Shown in pieces: positions 19,144 through 28,572 of a stretch of DNA of 64,000 nucleotides (its first letter is position 1; each line of letters starts with the position of its first letter). A program made the translations under genes and the position numbers. This stretch comes from Saprospiraceae bacterium. Its GTDB lineage: Bacteria > Bacteroidota > Bacteroidia > Chitinophagales > Saprospiraceae. The stretch is taken from positions 31,228-95,227 of the forward strand of contig JAGQWX010000015.1 of NCBI GenBank assembly GCA_020436935.1, given 5' to 3'. The notes below the pieces were generated by a model. That model was not told the DNA's origin and made no database searches. It saw only the letters and a list, made by a program, of their open reading frames with translations.

Positions 19144-19947
19144 TTATTTCCTTTTTCCAAACTGCAAATTTACGAAAAGATTAAGGAAATAGGGTCGATT
19201 CTTGACAGCCTCAGTTTCTACCATGATGGGTATTTTCCTTACGAAGACATCTGCCATGATACCGGCTTCGAGCGTTTTGACAAATTGTCCATTGCTTCCA
19301 AGGGCGAAAAACACACTGCTTTTCCCGTGTAAACCTGGAGCAAGACTTATTTCTTTCAGACCAAAAGACCAGGGAGCCCTTCCATATATTGACTCATAAT
19401 TGAGAAATTTATCAGCGTTTTCCGGAGTATATCTTTCATTCCTGATTTCAGCATTGAATTGCCCATCGCGGTCAACTCTATAAATGAGTTCCAGATAATA
19501 TGGCTTTAATACCCCAAGATCCGCACCACCTTCTATGTTGTAACCTATGGCCACACCTTTCCTTTTGGCTTGGTCTGTAACATACCGTTTTACACCTTTG
19601 CCCAGTCGGATGATGAAAAAGTCATTTTGTTTTCCAAACTTATATGAAGAACTAAGTCGGTTAAATTGATACACAATGTTCCTGTTTTGGGACGACTCCC
19701 GAGAGTCAAACATCCTTCCCAATTCTATATGATAATAAGTTGTTTTGTAATACGTAGGAATCTCACCCCAATTATAAGCCAAAGCATAGCCATTGGTGTG
19801 CACTCTGATATCCCCTGATTGCTCTTTGGTATAAACTACGTTTTCAGGATTGATTTCTTTCAATACCTGAGCTTGGACTGTATAAGTCATGCATATACCA
19901 ATGATGGCAATAAGCCAATACCTTTTTTTATTTGAAACTTCGCCCAT
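19144..19947 (-). CDS. Probable outer-membrane beta-barrel protein, function unknown
   Basis: A 267-residue exported protein: N-terminal signal (RYWLIAIIGICMTYTVQA, cleaved before Q). Alternating hydrophobic and polar strands follow (YHIELGRMF, DFFIIRLGKGVKRY, YNIEGGADLG, YLELIYRVDRD). The last strand, FLNLFVNLQFGKRK, is barrel-like but with a basic end. No named domain was recognised. It lies 39 bp upstream of lipA on the same strand, and could be co-transcribed with it. The barrel call is inference from the strand pattern. Confidence 0.6.
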   Translation of the reverse strand: MGEVSNKKRYWLIAIIGICMTYTVQAQVLKEINPENVVYTKEQSGDIRVHTNGYALAYNWGEIPTYYKTTYYHIELGRMFDSRESSQNRNIVYQFNRLSSSYKFGKQNDFFIIRLGKGVKRYVTDQAKRKGVAIGYNIEGGADLGVLKPYYLELIYRVDRDGQFNAEIRNERYTPENADKFLNYESIYGRAPWSFGLKEISLAPGLHGKSSVFFALGSNGQFVKTLEAGIMADVFVRKIPIMVETEAVKNRPYFLNLFVNLQFGKRK

Positions 19948-20126
19948 GTATCGTAAAGATAATTATCCTTTTAGTGACAATCAATACTTTGTAACAATTT
20001 ATGACTGAATCGGTTTGGAAATGGCCTGCTTTTGTAAATTTTGTTTCGAAACGATGAGCGGATTCAGCCCTCAATAGAAAATTTTTTTACCTTCCTACTT
20101 CGAAATTCAACCATCAATACCGCTAC

Positions 20127-21005
20127 ATGTCAAATATAAAATTTTCCATACTATCTATGACATTGCTCCTGATTGCAGGGGCTTGTTCCACCAATAAAAA
20201 TTTGACTTCCGTAAATGATCAGCGCATCACCAGAACAGCATTTTTTCCAAAGTCAAGAACTTTAAAAAATCCTTTGCCTGATCCTGATAAAACCTTTGTT
20301 TTTCTTATGGCAGGTCAGTCAAACATGGCAGGCCGGGGACAGGTAATGCCTATGGATACCGTTGAAGACCCCAGGATACTTACCCTCAACATCAATGGAG
20401 AAGTAGAAATCGCCAAAGAACCACTCCACTTTTATGAACCCGAATTACAGGGGCTCGACTGCGGGCTTTCCTTTGCTAAGTCCGTAATCAATCAATTGCC
20501 CAAAGGAAGTTATATATTATTGGTGCCTATGGCAGTTGGGGGAAGCAGTACCAAAGACTGGCTGGGTGATGATGTCTATCGCGGTGTGCGTCTGATGACA
20601 AATTTCACCAACCGGGTTGAAAAAGCGCGGCAATTGGGTACAATAAAGGCCCTCCTCTGGCATCAGGGAGAATCCGATGCCAATGAAGCTTCCATTTTAT
20701 TGTACGAGGATAAAATCAAATCACTTTTTACAAGTCTAAGATCAAAGTCGGGTAAGCCTGATCTGCCTATTGTGATGGGCGAACTCGGCGATTTTGGACA
20801 CAAGGACGACGCCACATGGAAGTTGCTCAATGCTTTGATGCATCAACTGGAGACCACTGATAAAAATTTAAAGGTGGTAAGCAGCGCAGGCCTCCATCAC
20901 AAAGGGGACAATCTCCATTTTGACAGTGAAGGCCAGCGATCTATGGGAAAAAGATATGCAGATGCTTATTTGGCCCACTTTTATTCAAAAACAAACGGTC
21001 AATGA
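20127..21005 (+). CDS. SASA/CE6-type carbohydrate acetylesterase lipoprotein
   Basis: An SGNH-like esterase (sialate O-acetylesterase / carbohydrate esterase family 6 type) of 292 residues. The lipobox is LIAGACSTN. The nucleophile block is LMAGQSNMAGRG, the second block is LLWHQGESDAN, and the Asp/His pair is in DNLHFDSEGQ. It probably removes acetyl groups from plant or microbial polysaccharides at the cell surface. Its stop overlaps the GH106 start by 4 bp (ATGA), so the two are one operon and probably act on the same glycan, such as an acetylated pectin side chain. Confidence 0.85.
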   Translation: MSNIKFSILSMTLLLIAGACSTNKNLTSVNDQRITRTAFFPKSRTLKNPLPDPDKTFVFLMAGQSNMAGRGQVMPMDTVEDPRILTLNINGEVEIAKEPLHFYEPELQGLDCGLSFAKSVINQLPKGSYILLVPMAVGGSSTKDWLGDDVYRGVRLMTNFTNRVEKARQLGTIKALLWHQGESDANEASILLYEDKIKSLFTSLRSKSGKPDLPIVMGELGDFGHKDDATWKLLNALMHQLETTDKNLKVVSSAGLHHKGDNLHFDSEGQRSMGKRYADAYLAHFYSKTNGQ

Positions 21006-23659
21006 TGAAGTCAGCATCCTTTTTCACTTTGTACCTCCTATTGGTCAGCAATATTGTCAATGGCCAGAGATACGATACCACCAAACCATTCACCCGTTGG
21101 TGGTGGCTGGGCTCTGCCGTCAATGAAGCTGAAATAAGCCGACACCTCATTGAATTTAAGAATGCCGGGCTTGGAGGAGTAGAAATCACACCAATTTATG
21201 GGGTAAAAGGAAAGGAAACTGAATTCATAGATTTCATGTCTGACAGGTATCTTGAAGTTTTAAAACATACCACTAGAACTGCGAACAGTCTCGGTTTGGC
21301 TGTGGATATGGTCCTTGGTACAGGATGGCCTTATGGAGGGCCTCATGTCGACACCATATTTGCAGCATCCCGGTTGTTGTACGATACCATATCATTTGAT
21401 TCTGGAATGGACATCGACATCACTTTGTCTAGCAGCCAGTCCAAAATGCCGGTTGCAATAGTTTGGGTCGATATGGACGGAGCAAGGAATGACCTTTGGG
21501 ATAAGTTTTCTGATGGCGCCTTACGATGGAAAACTCCGCAATCAGGAAAGTTGTATATTTTTTACAGCGGAAAAACAGGCCAGGTAGTAAAGAGGTCAGC
21601 TCCAGGTGGCGAAGGTTTTACTGTCGATCATTATTCCGTGGTGGCACTGAGAGATTATTTAATCCCATTTGAAGAAAAACTCGACATGCCCATTCGGGCC
21701 ATTTTTAATGACAGCTATGAAGTATATGGTACCGATTTCACCCCAGATCTGTTGGATGAATTCAAAGCTAGAAGGGGTTATGATCTTGTTCCATTTCTCC
21801 CGGACCTTGTCAACAAAATCAACTCTCCCGCGATCAATAAGGTTAGGTGCGACTATAGAGAAACCATCTCGGATTTGTTGCTGGAAGAATTCAACCAACC
21901 ATGGACCGACTGGGCGCACAGCAAATCTTACGTGACACGGCTGCAGGCACACGGATCTCCCGGTAATCTGCTGGACATGTACGCCAGTGCAGATATTCCC
22001 GAGTGTGAGACTTTTGGTTCTATGCCCTTTAATATTCCCGGTTTTAGAAGGGAGACTGAAGACATCCGACCCGGAGAAGCGGATCGGGTCATGGTAAAGT
22101 TTTCAAGTTCAGCAGCACATATGATGGGCAAAAATCTCGTGTCTTCAGAAACATTTACATGGCTAAGAGATCATTTTAAAGTGGCGCCATCTCAATGTAA
22201 GCCGGAACTTGAAGTACTATTGATGAGCGGGGTAAACCACGTTTTCCTTCACGGCTCCACCTATTCTCCAGCGGAAGCTGAGTGGCCAGGTTGGAAGTTT
22301 TATGCTTCAACCAACTTTGCCCCACAAATGAACATATGGAAAACAGCACCCTCATTGTTTCAATACATCAAAAACTGCCAGGAAAGGTTACAGGCAGGTT
22401 CAGCTGACAATGAGATCGCAGTCTATTATCCTGTTCATGACGCATGGACAGAACATCATTCAGGCAGTTTATGTATGCAATTCCAGATCAATGCGCTTGA
22501 AGAATGGCTGATCGGTACTCCTTTTTACAAAACTTGTAATGATTTGATGGATGCAGGCTACAGCATTGACTATTTCTCAGATCGATTTCTCAAAAATGCA
22601 ACGGAAGAAAAAGGAGCAATAAAATTCAATCAAGCTGTTTATAAAGCCATTGTCGTTCCCCCGGTCCAATACATGCCGTATGAGACACTGACCAGACTTT
22701 TGGAGCTGAAAAAGCAGGGCGCTGTTGTCATTTTCAGCAGCACTCCTCAGTCAGCTCCGGGGCATTTGGGAGCTTCTACATACGGAGCCCTGTTCAGTCA
22801 GTTGGAAGGGCAAATTCTGCCTGAACCCAATGCCATTCAAACGTTGAGGGACAAGGGCATCATGGCCGAAATGCTGTCAACAACAGGATTGATCTTCAAC
22901 AGAAGGTCCGGTCCTCAAGGCAAATCTTACTTCATCGCCAACCACAGTTCCTCTGATTTTGACCAAATCATCAGTTTAAACACTTCCGCAGGAAATTTGC
23001 TCTTCTATGACCCGGAAACTGAAGAAGAAGGAATTGTAATAGGAAAAATATCGAATGGCCAAACCACTGCACGTTTGCAGTTGAAAGCAGGAAAGAGCAT
23101 ATTTATTTCTGTAGCATCCGGAAAAAACTTACCTGCGTGGAAATACAGATCCACAGTCGGTAAAGCCACAATACTGAGCGGTCCATTTGATTTGCAACTC
23201 ATGGATAATGACCACCAGAACATAAAGTCTTATCACCTCAATCAATTGACATCATGGACCACTTTTGATGCCCAATCGGAAGCATTCAGCGGCACCGGAA
23301 CCTATACGTTCTCTTTCAAAAAACCCAAAATAAAGGCCGATGCCTGGGTATTAGATCTCCCGGATGTCAGAGAAAGTGCAAAGGTTTGGTTGAATGGAGA
23401 ACTGATTGGAACCTCATGGTCCAACCCATTTGAATTGGTCTTGCCAAAGCTCAGAAAAAATAATACGCTTAAGATAGAGGTCAACAACCTGGACGCCAAC
23501 AGGATCAGGGCTTTGGAAAAATCTGGTAAGGAATGGAAAATATTTTATGAGATCAATATGGTCAACAAGGATTATCAAAAGTTTGATGCCGCGGTATGGA
23601 AACCCATGCCATCCGGTTTGATAGGCCAGATTTCTTTGCAGGCCGTAAAGTTTGAGTAA
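21002..23659 (+). CDS. GH106-type alpha-L-rhamnosidase
   Basis: An 885-residue secreted glycoside hydrolase. After a signal peptide (ending SNIVNGQ) comes the family start TKPFTRWWWLGSAVNEAEI, followed by GLGGVEITPIYG and LGTGWPYGGP, which I recognise from GH106 enzymes such as BT0986. A beta-sandwich carbohydrate-binding-like C-terminus (VWLNGELIGTSWSNPFEL) completes it. These enzymes remove L-rhamnose from rhamnogalacturonan or rhamnosylated compounds. It is translationally coupled to the upstream acetylesterase. I could not place the catalytic acids with certainty, and there is no sorting domain at the end. Confidence 0.85.
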   Translation: MMKSASFFTLYLLLVSNIVNGQRYDTTKPFTRWWWLGSAVNEAEISRHLIEFKNAGLGGVEITPIYGVKGKETEFIDFMSDRYLEVLKHTTRTANSLGLAVDMVLGTGWPYGGPHVDTIFAASRLLYDTISFDSGMDIDITLSSSQSKMPVAIVWVDMDGARNDLWDKFSDGALRWKTPQSGKLYIFYSGKTGQVVKRSAPGGEGFTVDHYSVVALRDYLIPFEEKLDMPIRAIFNDSYEVYGTDFTPDLLDEFKARRGYDLVPFLPDLVNKINSPAINKVRCDYRETISDLLLEEFNQPWTDWAHSKSYVTRLQAHGSPGNLLDMYASADIPECETFGSMPFNIPGFRRETEDIRPGEADRVMVKFSSSAAHMMGKNLVSSETFTWLRDHFKVAPSQCKPELEVLLMSGVNHVFLHGSTYSPAEAEWPGWKFYASTNFAPQMNIWKTAPSLFQYIKNCQERLQAGSADNEIAVYYPVHDAWTEHHSGSLCMQFQINALEEWLIGTPFYKTCNDLMDAGYSIDYFSDRFLKNATEEKGAIKFNQAVYKAIVVPPVQYMPYETLTRLLELKKQGAVVIFSSTPQSAPGHLGASTYGALFSQLEGQILPEPNAIQTLRDKGIMAEMLSTTGLIFNRRSGPQGKSYFIANHSSSDFDQIISLNTSAGNLLFYDPETEEEGIVIGKISNGQTTARLQLKAGKSIFISVASGKNLPAWKYRSTVGKATILSGPFDLQLMDNDHQNIKSYHLNQLTSWTTFDAQSEAFSGTGTYTFSFKKPKIKADAWVLDLPDVRESAKVWLNGELIGTSWSNPFELVLPKLRKNNTLKIEVNNLDANRIRALEKSGKEWKIFYEINMVNKDYQKFDAAVWKPMPSGLIGQISLQAVKFE

Positions 23660-23669
23660 GTCTCTCCAA

Positions 23670-25808
23670 TCAAAGCGTGAATTCGGAAATAAGGCGGCTG
23701 TCCTCGGCATTTGCCCCAACTTTAATGGCATACTTTCCTTTGTAAAGCTTCCACTTCTTTTCTTTGATGTCCCACTTCTTCAGTTCCTCCAATGGGACAG
23801 AAAAAGTAACAACCACATCATCACCCGGAGCCAGTAATTTGGATTTTTTGAATGCCTTCAACTCCTTCAGTGGCATCCTTTCTTCTTGCGGGTAGGATAA
23901 ATAAACCTGGATCACTTCTTTGCCCGTGAAGTCGCCAACGTTTTTGATTTTCACAGATAGGTCAATAACTTCATTTTTGATTTCAGGCTTTTCGAGCCAT
24001 TTATATTCAAATTTGGTGTATGATAAGCCATACCCAAATGGATATTGCACCTTGCCTTCAAAGTAGCGGTAGGTTCTCCCAGCCATGGAATAACTGGTAT
24101 AGTCTGGTAGGTCAGAAAACTTGTCATAAAAAGTCAGTGGCAGTCGTCCACCGGGATTTTCTTTTCCAAACAAAATATCGGCAACCGCCCTACCGCCTTC
24201 CTGTCCCGGATACCATGCCAAAAGTATGGCGTCTGCGTATGGTTTCAATTCCTTGATATCCAGTGGACTCCCAGAAGTCAAGACCAGCACAATCGGCGTT
24301 TTTGTGCCCTCCCTCAGTTTTCTTAGGAATATCTTGTGGGCCGTGGGAATGCTCAGATTGAGCTTATCAGCGCCATTATCTGACAAAAATGCATCGCCAT
24401 TTTCACCTTCGCAAAGTGGTGTCAGCCCAAGAAAAACCAATGAAATATCGGCATTTCCTGCCGCCCAGATACCTCCAAAATGGGTGGTATCCTTAAAATC
24501 ACAACCCATGTCATACTCTATTCTGGCGTCATTGCCCAGGACCTGGGTGATGCCTTCCATAAAATTGACCAATTTACCGTTGACCCCGTGGTAATTGCCC
24601 ATCAATGCATCGGCGGAGGTGGCATTGGGCCCAAGGATCATGTATGCCTTGCGATCTCCTGCTTTTAAGGGCAAAAGATTTTTTTCATTGTGAAGAAGGA
24701 CCGTGCTTTCTACGGCCATCTTATGAGCTAGCCCGCTGTGATAATCATTGCTGATGCTGTCCGGTCCATACTGATCGTAAGGCGAGTGTCCGCCATCAAT
24801 GCCCAGTTTAGATCTGGTGATCAAAGACTTCAACAGTACTTTATCGATGTCCTCTTCTGTGATCAATCCTCTGTCGAGCGCCTCTTTGGCATATTTTTGC
24901 ATAACATCTGCACAATCAATGCTGATGCCTGCTTTGATGGCCTGGGCCGTTGCTTCAGCCGCATCGACTGCTGTTTTGTGGCTTTGAAAAAGGTTGTACA
25001 ATGCCCCGCAGTCAGTGACCAGATGCCCATCAAATTTCCATTCTTGCCTGAGTATCTGGTTCAACAGCAAATCGTTGGTACAACATGGTGTTCCGTTGAC
25101 CCTGTTGTAGGCACACATCATGGCTTCCACCTTTTCGTCAGATAGTTTTTTGAAAGCATAGAGATAAGTCTCTCTAAGGTCCTTTTCATCCACGATGGCG
25201 TCAAAAATATGCCGCGTAGCTTCGGGTCCACTGTGGACGGCAAAATGTTTGGCACAGGCTGCAGTTTTTAAGTATTCCGGGTCATTTCCCTGCATTCCCC
25301 TTACAAAAGCTGCGCCCATTGCCCCTGTAAGGAAAGGGTCTTCGCCATAAGTTTCCTGGCCCCTGCCCCAGCGCGGGTCCCTAAAAATATTGATGTTCGG
25401 GGACCAAAAGGTAAGCCCCTGGTACATGCCCAGCGCTCCTGACTTTCGGTTGATGTTATACTTGGCACGCGCTTCTGTTGAAATGACTGAAGCCACTTCT
25501 TCTAAAAGTTCAGGGTCAAAAGAGGCGGCGAGGGCTATGGCCTGAGGGAAAATAGTTGCTTGTCCATTTCTGGCTACCCCATGGAGTGCTTCATTCCACC
25601 AATTGTATTCCAAAAGCTGGTGCTGCGGGAGAGCGGGACTCTTATATCCAAGCTGCGAAATTTTTTCGTCAATGCTCATTTTTTCCAGCAATGTCAATGC
25701 GGCTTTTTTATGGTCGGCAGTGGAAACTGCTCCAATATGATGCTCTTCCTTGCAGGAATAAAAACAAAAACCCAGCACCAAAACACCCAGAAAAAAGCAA
25801 TTCTTCAT
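23670..25808 (-). CDS. GH3 beta-glycosidase (beta-xylosidase/glucosidase-like) lipoprotein
   Basis: A GH3 enzyme of 712 residues starting at the ATG at 25808, which gives a lipoprotein signal (LGFCFYSCKEE). An in-frame ATG 60 bp upstream would spoil that signal. Domains: GH3 barrel (EALHGVARNGQATIFPQAIALA; nucleophile Asp266 in LVTDCGALYN), GH3 sandwich (LVLTSGSPLDIKEL), and a fibronectin-III-like end (EVIQVYLSYPQEE). The TDCGA form of the nucleophile motif is more typical of xylosidase/arabinosidase members. It points towards the GH106 gene and ends 10 bp from it. It probably finishes oligosaccharides in the envelope. Confidence 0.88.
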   Translation of the reverse strand: MKNCFFLGVLVLGFCFYSCKEEHHIGAVSTADHKKAALTLLEKMSIDEKISQLGYKSPALPQHQLLEYNWWNEALHGVARNGQATIFPQAIALAASFDPELLEEVASVISTEARAKYNINRKSGALGMYQGLTFWSPNINIFRDPRWGRGQETYGEDPFLTGAMGAAFVRGMQGNDPEYLKTAACAKHFAVHSGPEATRHIFDAIVDEKDLRETYLYAFKKLSDEKVEAMMCAYNRVNGTPCCTNDLLLNQILRQEWKFDGHLVTDCGALYNLFQSHKTAVDAAEATAQAIKAGISIDCADVMQKYAKEALDRGLITEEDIDKVLLKSLITRSKLGIDGGHSPYDQYGPDSISNDYHSGLAHKMAVESTVLLHNEKNLLPLKAGDRKAYMILGPNATSADALMGNYHGVNGKLVNFMEGITQVLGNDARIEYDMGCDFKDTTHFGGIWAAGNADISLVFLGLTPLCEGENGDAFLSDNGADKLNLSIPTAHKIFLRKLREGTKTPIVLVLTSGSPLDIKELKPYADAILLAWYPGQEGGRAVADILFGKENPGGRLPLTFYDKFSDLPDYTSYSMAGRTYRYFEGKVQYPFGYGLSYTKFEYKWLEKPEIKNEVIDLSVKIKNVGDFTGKEVIQVYLSYPQEERMPLKELKAFKKSKLLAPGDDVVVTFSVPLEELKKWDIKEKKWKLYKGKYAIKVGANAEDSRLISEFTL

Positions 25809-25984
25809 ATCGCTGACAAAATTTAGTTCTAAGTTATAATAATTGGATTTAAATCTACTTAAGTCCATTCACAATCAGCGCTCAGGATTTACGTATTATA
25901 CTGATAGATATCAGACAAATATGTCTCCAACAATACCCCCAATAAGTTGAAAAAGAACTAATTTGGGGTCCTAATTGTCGCCGT

Positions 25985-26635
25985 ATGATCACAAATTTTT
26001 CTGCCAAAGCTTCCGTCCTTACTCATTACATAGCACAAATGCGTGATGTAAAGACACAAGGTGATAAATTGCATTTTCGCAACAATATGAAGCGAATCGC
26101 CAATATCATGGCCTATGAAATCAGCAAAGAGCTCAAATTTGAATCGGTTGAAGTGGAGACACCTCTAGGTGTTGCCCCTTGTAAAAAGCTAGCGGATAAG
26201 CTTGTTCTAGCTTCGATTTTGCGTGCCGGATTACCAATGCACGATGCTTTCCTCAATATCTTTGACCATGCAGAAAATGCCTTCATCTCTGCATACAGAC
26301 AACACCACAAAGATGGCAGTTTTGATATTAAACTGGAATATGTCACCTGCCCTCGTATAGAAAACAAAGTATTGATCCTCATCGACCCTATGCTTGCAAC
26401 GGGTGCCTCCATAGAAAATACCCTCTCGAGTCTTGAAGAATACGGCAAGCCAAAGGAAATCCATATTGCCACCATTATTGCCTCTACTCAGGGAGTCAAT
26501 CACATCAAACGCCTTTTCCCTAAAGCTAAAATCTGGGCGGGTGCCATTGATGATGAATTGACAGCTAAATCTTACATCGTCCCGGGCCTTGGAGATGCCG
26601 GTGATTTGGCATTTGGCAGCAAGTTGCAGGAGTAA
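25985..26635 (+). CDS. upp: Uracil phosphoribosyltransferase
   Basis: Salvages uracil to UMP with PRPP in the cytoplasm. The 216-residue protein has the UPRTase layout: SILRAGLPMHD near residue 80, the PRPP loop VLILIDPMLATGAS, and the uracil-binding end YIVPGLGDAGDLAFG. Spacing to both neighbours suggests a single-gene unit. There is no sign that it belongs functionally to the glycan genes on either side. Confidence 0.95.
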   Translation: MITNFSAKASVLTHYIAQMRDVKTQGDKLHFRNNMKRIANIMAYEISKELKFESVEVETPLGVAPCKKLADKLVLASILRAGLPMHDAFLNIFDHAENAFISAYRQHHKDGSFDIKLEYVTCPRIENKVLILIDPMLATGASIENTLSSLEEYGKPKEIHIATIIASTQGVNHIKRLFPKAKIWAGAIDDELTAKSYIVPGLGDAGDLAFGSKLQE

Positions 26636-26787
26636 AATTTGTTTTTGCTCATTTTACTCCAAATGAATTTTGTAATGTCTGCAAGTGAAAGATTGTACTT
26701 TTCGCATTATTTGTTTGAAAATTTCACAATCGCTTTCCGCAAAATGGTTTTTGGTGTAGTTTAGAGGTCCTAACCAAACATTACATC

Positions 26788-28572
26788 ATGCTACTCAATA
26801 ACCTAGACTGGGGCATCCTGGTCGCTTTTTTTCTCCTGTCCTTATTCATCGGTATCTGGTCTGCCAGATCCAACAAAAACAGTTCTGATTTCTTTACCGG
26901 AGGTGGAAATATGCCCTGGTGGCTCTTGGCTGTCTCCATGGTAGCTACCACTTTCTCTACTGATACGCCCAACCTGGTGACTGACATCGTCAGGCAAAAT
27001 GGCATCTCAGGCAACTGGGTGTGGTGGACTTTCCTGCTCACGGGCATGCTTACCGTTTTCGTATACGCCAGGCTTTGGAAAAAATCCGGAATCGTCACTG
27101 ATATAGAGTTTTATGAAATGCGATATTCCGGTGGAGAAGCAGCTTTTCTCAGAGGATTCCGTGCAGTATACCTTGGCTTTTTCTTCAACATCATGATCAT
27201 GGCCAGCGTATCTTTGGCTGCAATAAAAATCAGCGGAGTCCTTCTTGGTCTGAATCCGACAGAAACGATTCTGATTGCAGGTAGCGTCACAGTGATCTAC
27301 AGTATGCTCGGAGGATTTAAAGGTGTATTGATTACTGATTTTGTACAGTTTTTTATAGCCATTGCCGGTTCTATTGCAGCTGCCTACTACTCATTGCAAC
27401 ACCCTGCGGTTGGAGGTATGGAAAATCTGCTTTCCCATGAGTTGGTCAAAGATAAACTCGACTTTTTCCCTTCCATGAGCAACTGGGAACAATTCGTTCC
27501 AATCTTGCTCATTCCTGTACTCATTCAATGGTGGAGCGTATGGTACCCAGGAGCAGAACCTGGAGGGGGAGGCTACATAGCCCAAAGGATGTTCGCGGCC
27601 AAAAATGAAGATGGTGCCATCAAATCGGTATTGTTTTTCAATGCCATGCATTATGCTTTGCGGCCATGGCCATGGATCATCGTGGCGCTTTGCAGCATTG
27701 TTGTTTTTCCGGATATTGAAAGCATTAAGGCTGCATTTCCAAATGCTGCCTCAATAGCCCGGGATGACCTTGGCTACTCCGCAATGCTCACTTTCCTTCC
27801 TCACGGCCTGCTGGGAATTGTCGTTACATCTTTGATTGCAGCCTATATGTCTACTATTTCTACCCACCTCAACTGGGGCAGTTCCTATATCGTGCTCGAC
27901 TTTTATAAACGATTCCTCAAGCCTGAGAGCAGCGAAAAAGAACTTGTCTGGGTAGGCCGGATTTCGACCTTTGTGCTGATGGCCCTTACCATGTTGCTGA
28001 CCTTGCAGTTGGAAAATGCATTGCAGACCTTCAACATATTGCTACAAATTGGAGCTGGAACCGGATTGCTTTTTATTATGAGGTGGTTTTGGTGGAGAAT
28101 CAATGCGAGTGCAGAGATTGCAGCAATGATTTCAAGTTTTTTGATCGCCATATATTTCAATATCATCCATGTGAAGCTCGGATTTGAAGCCATGGAGTCA
28201 CACTGGCAACTGATCTATGGTGTTTTCATTACCACAATTGTTTGGGTGGTCACCGCTCTGGTCACAAAACCAACAGAAAAGACAAAACTTTATTCTTTCT
28301 TGAAAAAGACTAAGCCGGGAGGACCGGGATGGAAAAAAGTAGTCGACATGGCTAAAGCAGATGGGATAGCTTTGGAAGAAATACAGGATCCTTACTGGAA
28401 AGTTCCTGCGGGCATACTGAGTATGGTTTTTGGCGCCGTAGCCATATACAGCTTTTTGTTTGGCTCCGGTCATATCCTGTTCCACAATTATGGAAAAGGT
28501 GTGCTATTCCTGTGTTTTACCGTAGCAGGAATCATTGGACTTAGAAAAACTTATCCTAAAATTCTGGGTTAA
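26788..28572 (+). CDS. Sodium:solute symporter (SSS family)
   Basis: A 594-residue inner-membrane transporter with about 13-14 helices. Family signatures are DFFTGGGNMPWWLLAVSMVA in the first loops, GGFKGVLITDFVQFF in the middle, and SHLNW-like STHLNWGSSYIVLDFYKRF near helix 10. Relatives take up sugars, amino acids or myo-inositol with sodium. Lying beside GH106, GH3 and an esterase, it may import the released sugar, but the substrate cannot be read from sequence. Its stop overlaps the dacB stop by 4 bp, convergently. Confidence 0.88.
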   Translation: MLLNNLDWGILVAFFLLSLFIGIWSARSNKNSSDFFTGGGNMPWWLLAVSMVATTFSTDTPNLVTDIVRQNGISGNWVWWTFLLTGMLTVFVYARLWKKSGIVTDIEFYEMRYSGGEAAFLRGFRAVYLGFFFNIMIMASVSLAAIKISGVLLGLNPTETILIAGSVTVIYSMLGGFKGVLITDFVQFFIAIAGSIAAAYYSLQHPAVGGMENLLSHELVKDKLDFFPSMSNWEQFVPILLIPVLIQWWSVWYPGAEPGGGGYIAQRMFAAKNEDGAIKSVLFFNAMHYALRPWPWIIVALCSIVVFPDIESIKAAFPNAASIARDDLGYSAMLTFLPHGLLGIVVTSLIAAYMSTISTHLNWGSSYIVLDFYKRFLKPESSEKELVWVGRISTFVLMALTMLLTLQLENALQTFNILLQIGAGTGLLFIMRWFWWRINASAEIAAMISSFLIAIYFNIIHVKLGFEAMESHWQLIYGVFITTIVWVVTALVTKPTEKTKLYSFLKKTKPGGPGWKKVVDMAKADGIALEEIQDPYWKVPAGILSMVFGAVAIYSFLFGSGHILFHNYGKGVLFLCFTVAGIIGLRKTYPKILG

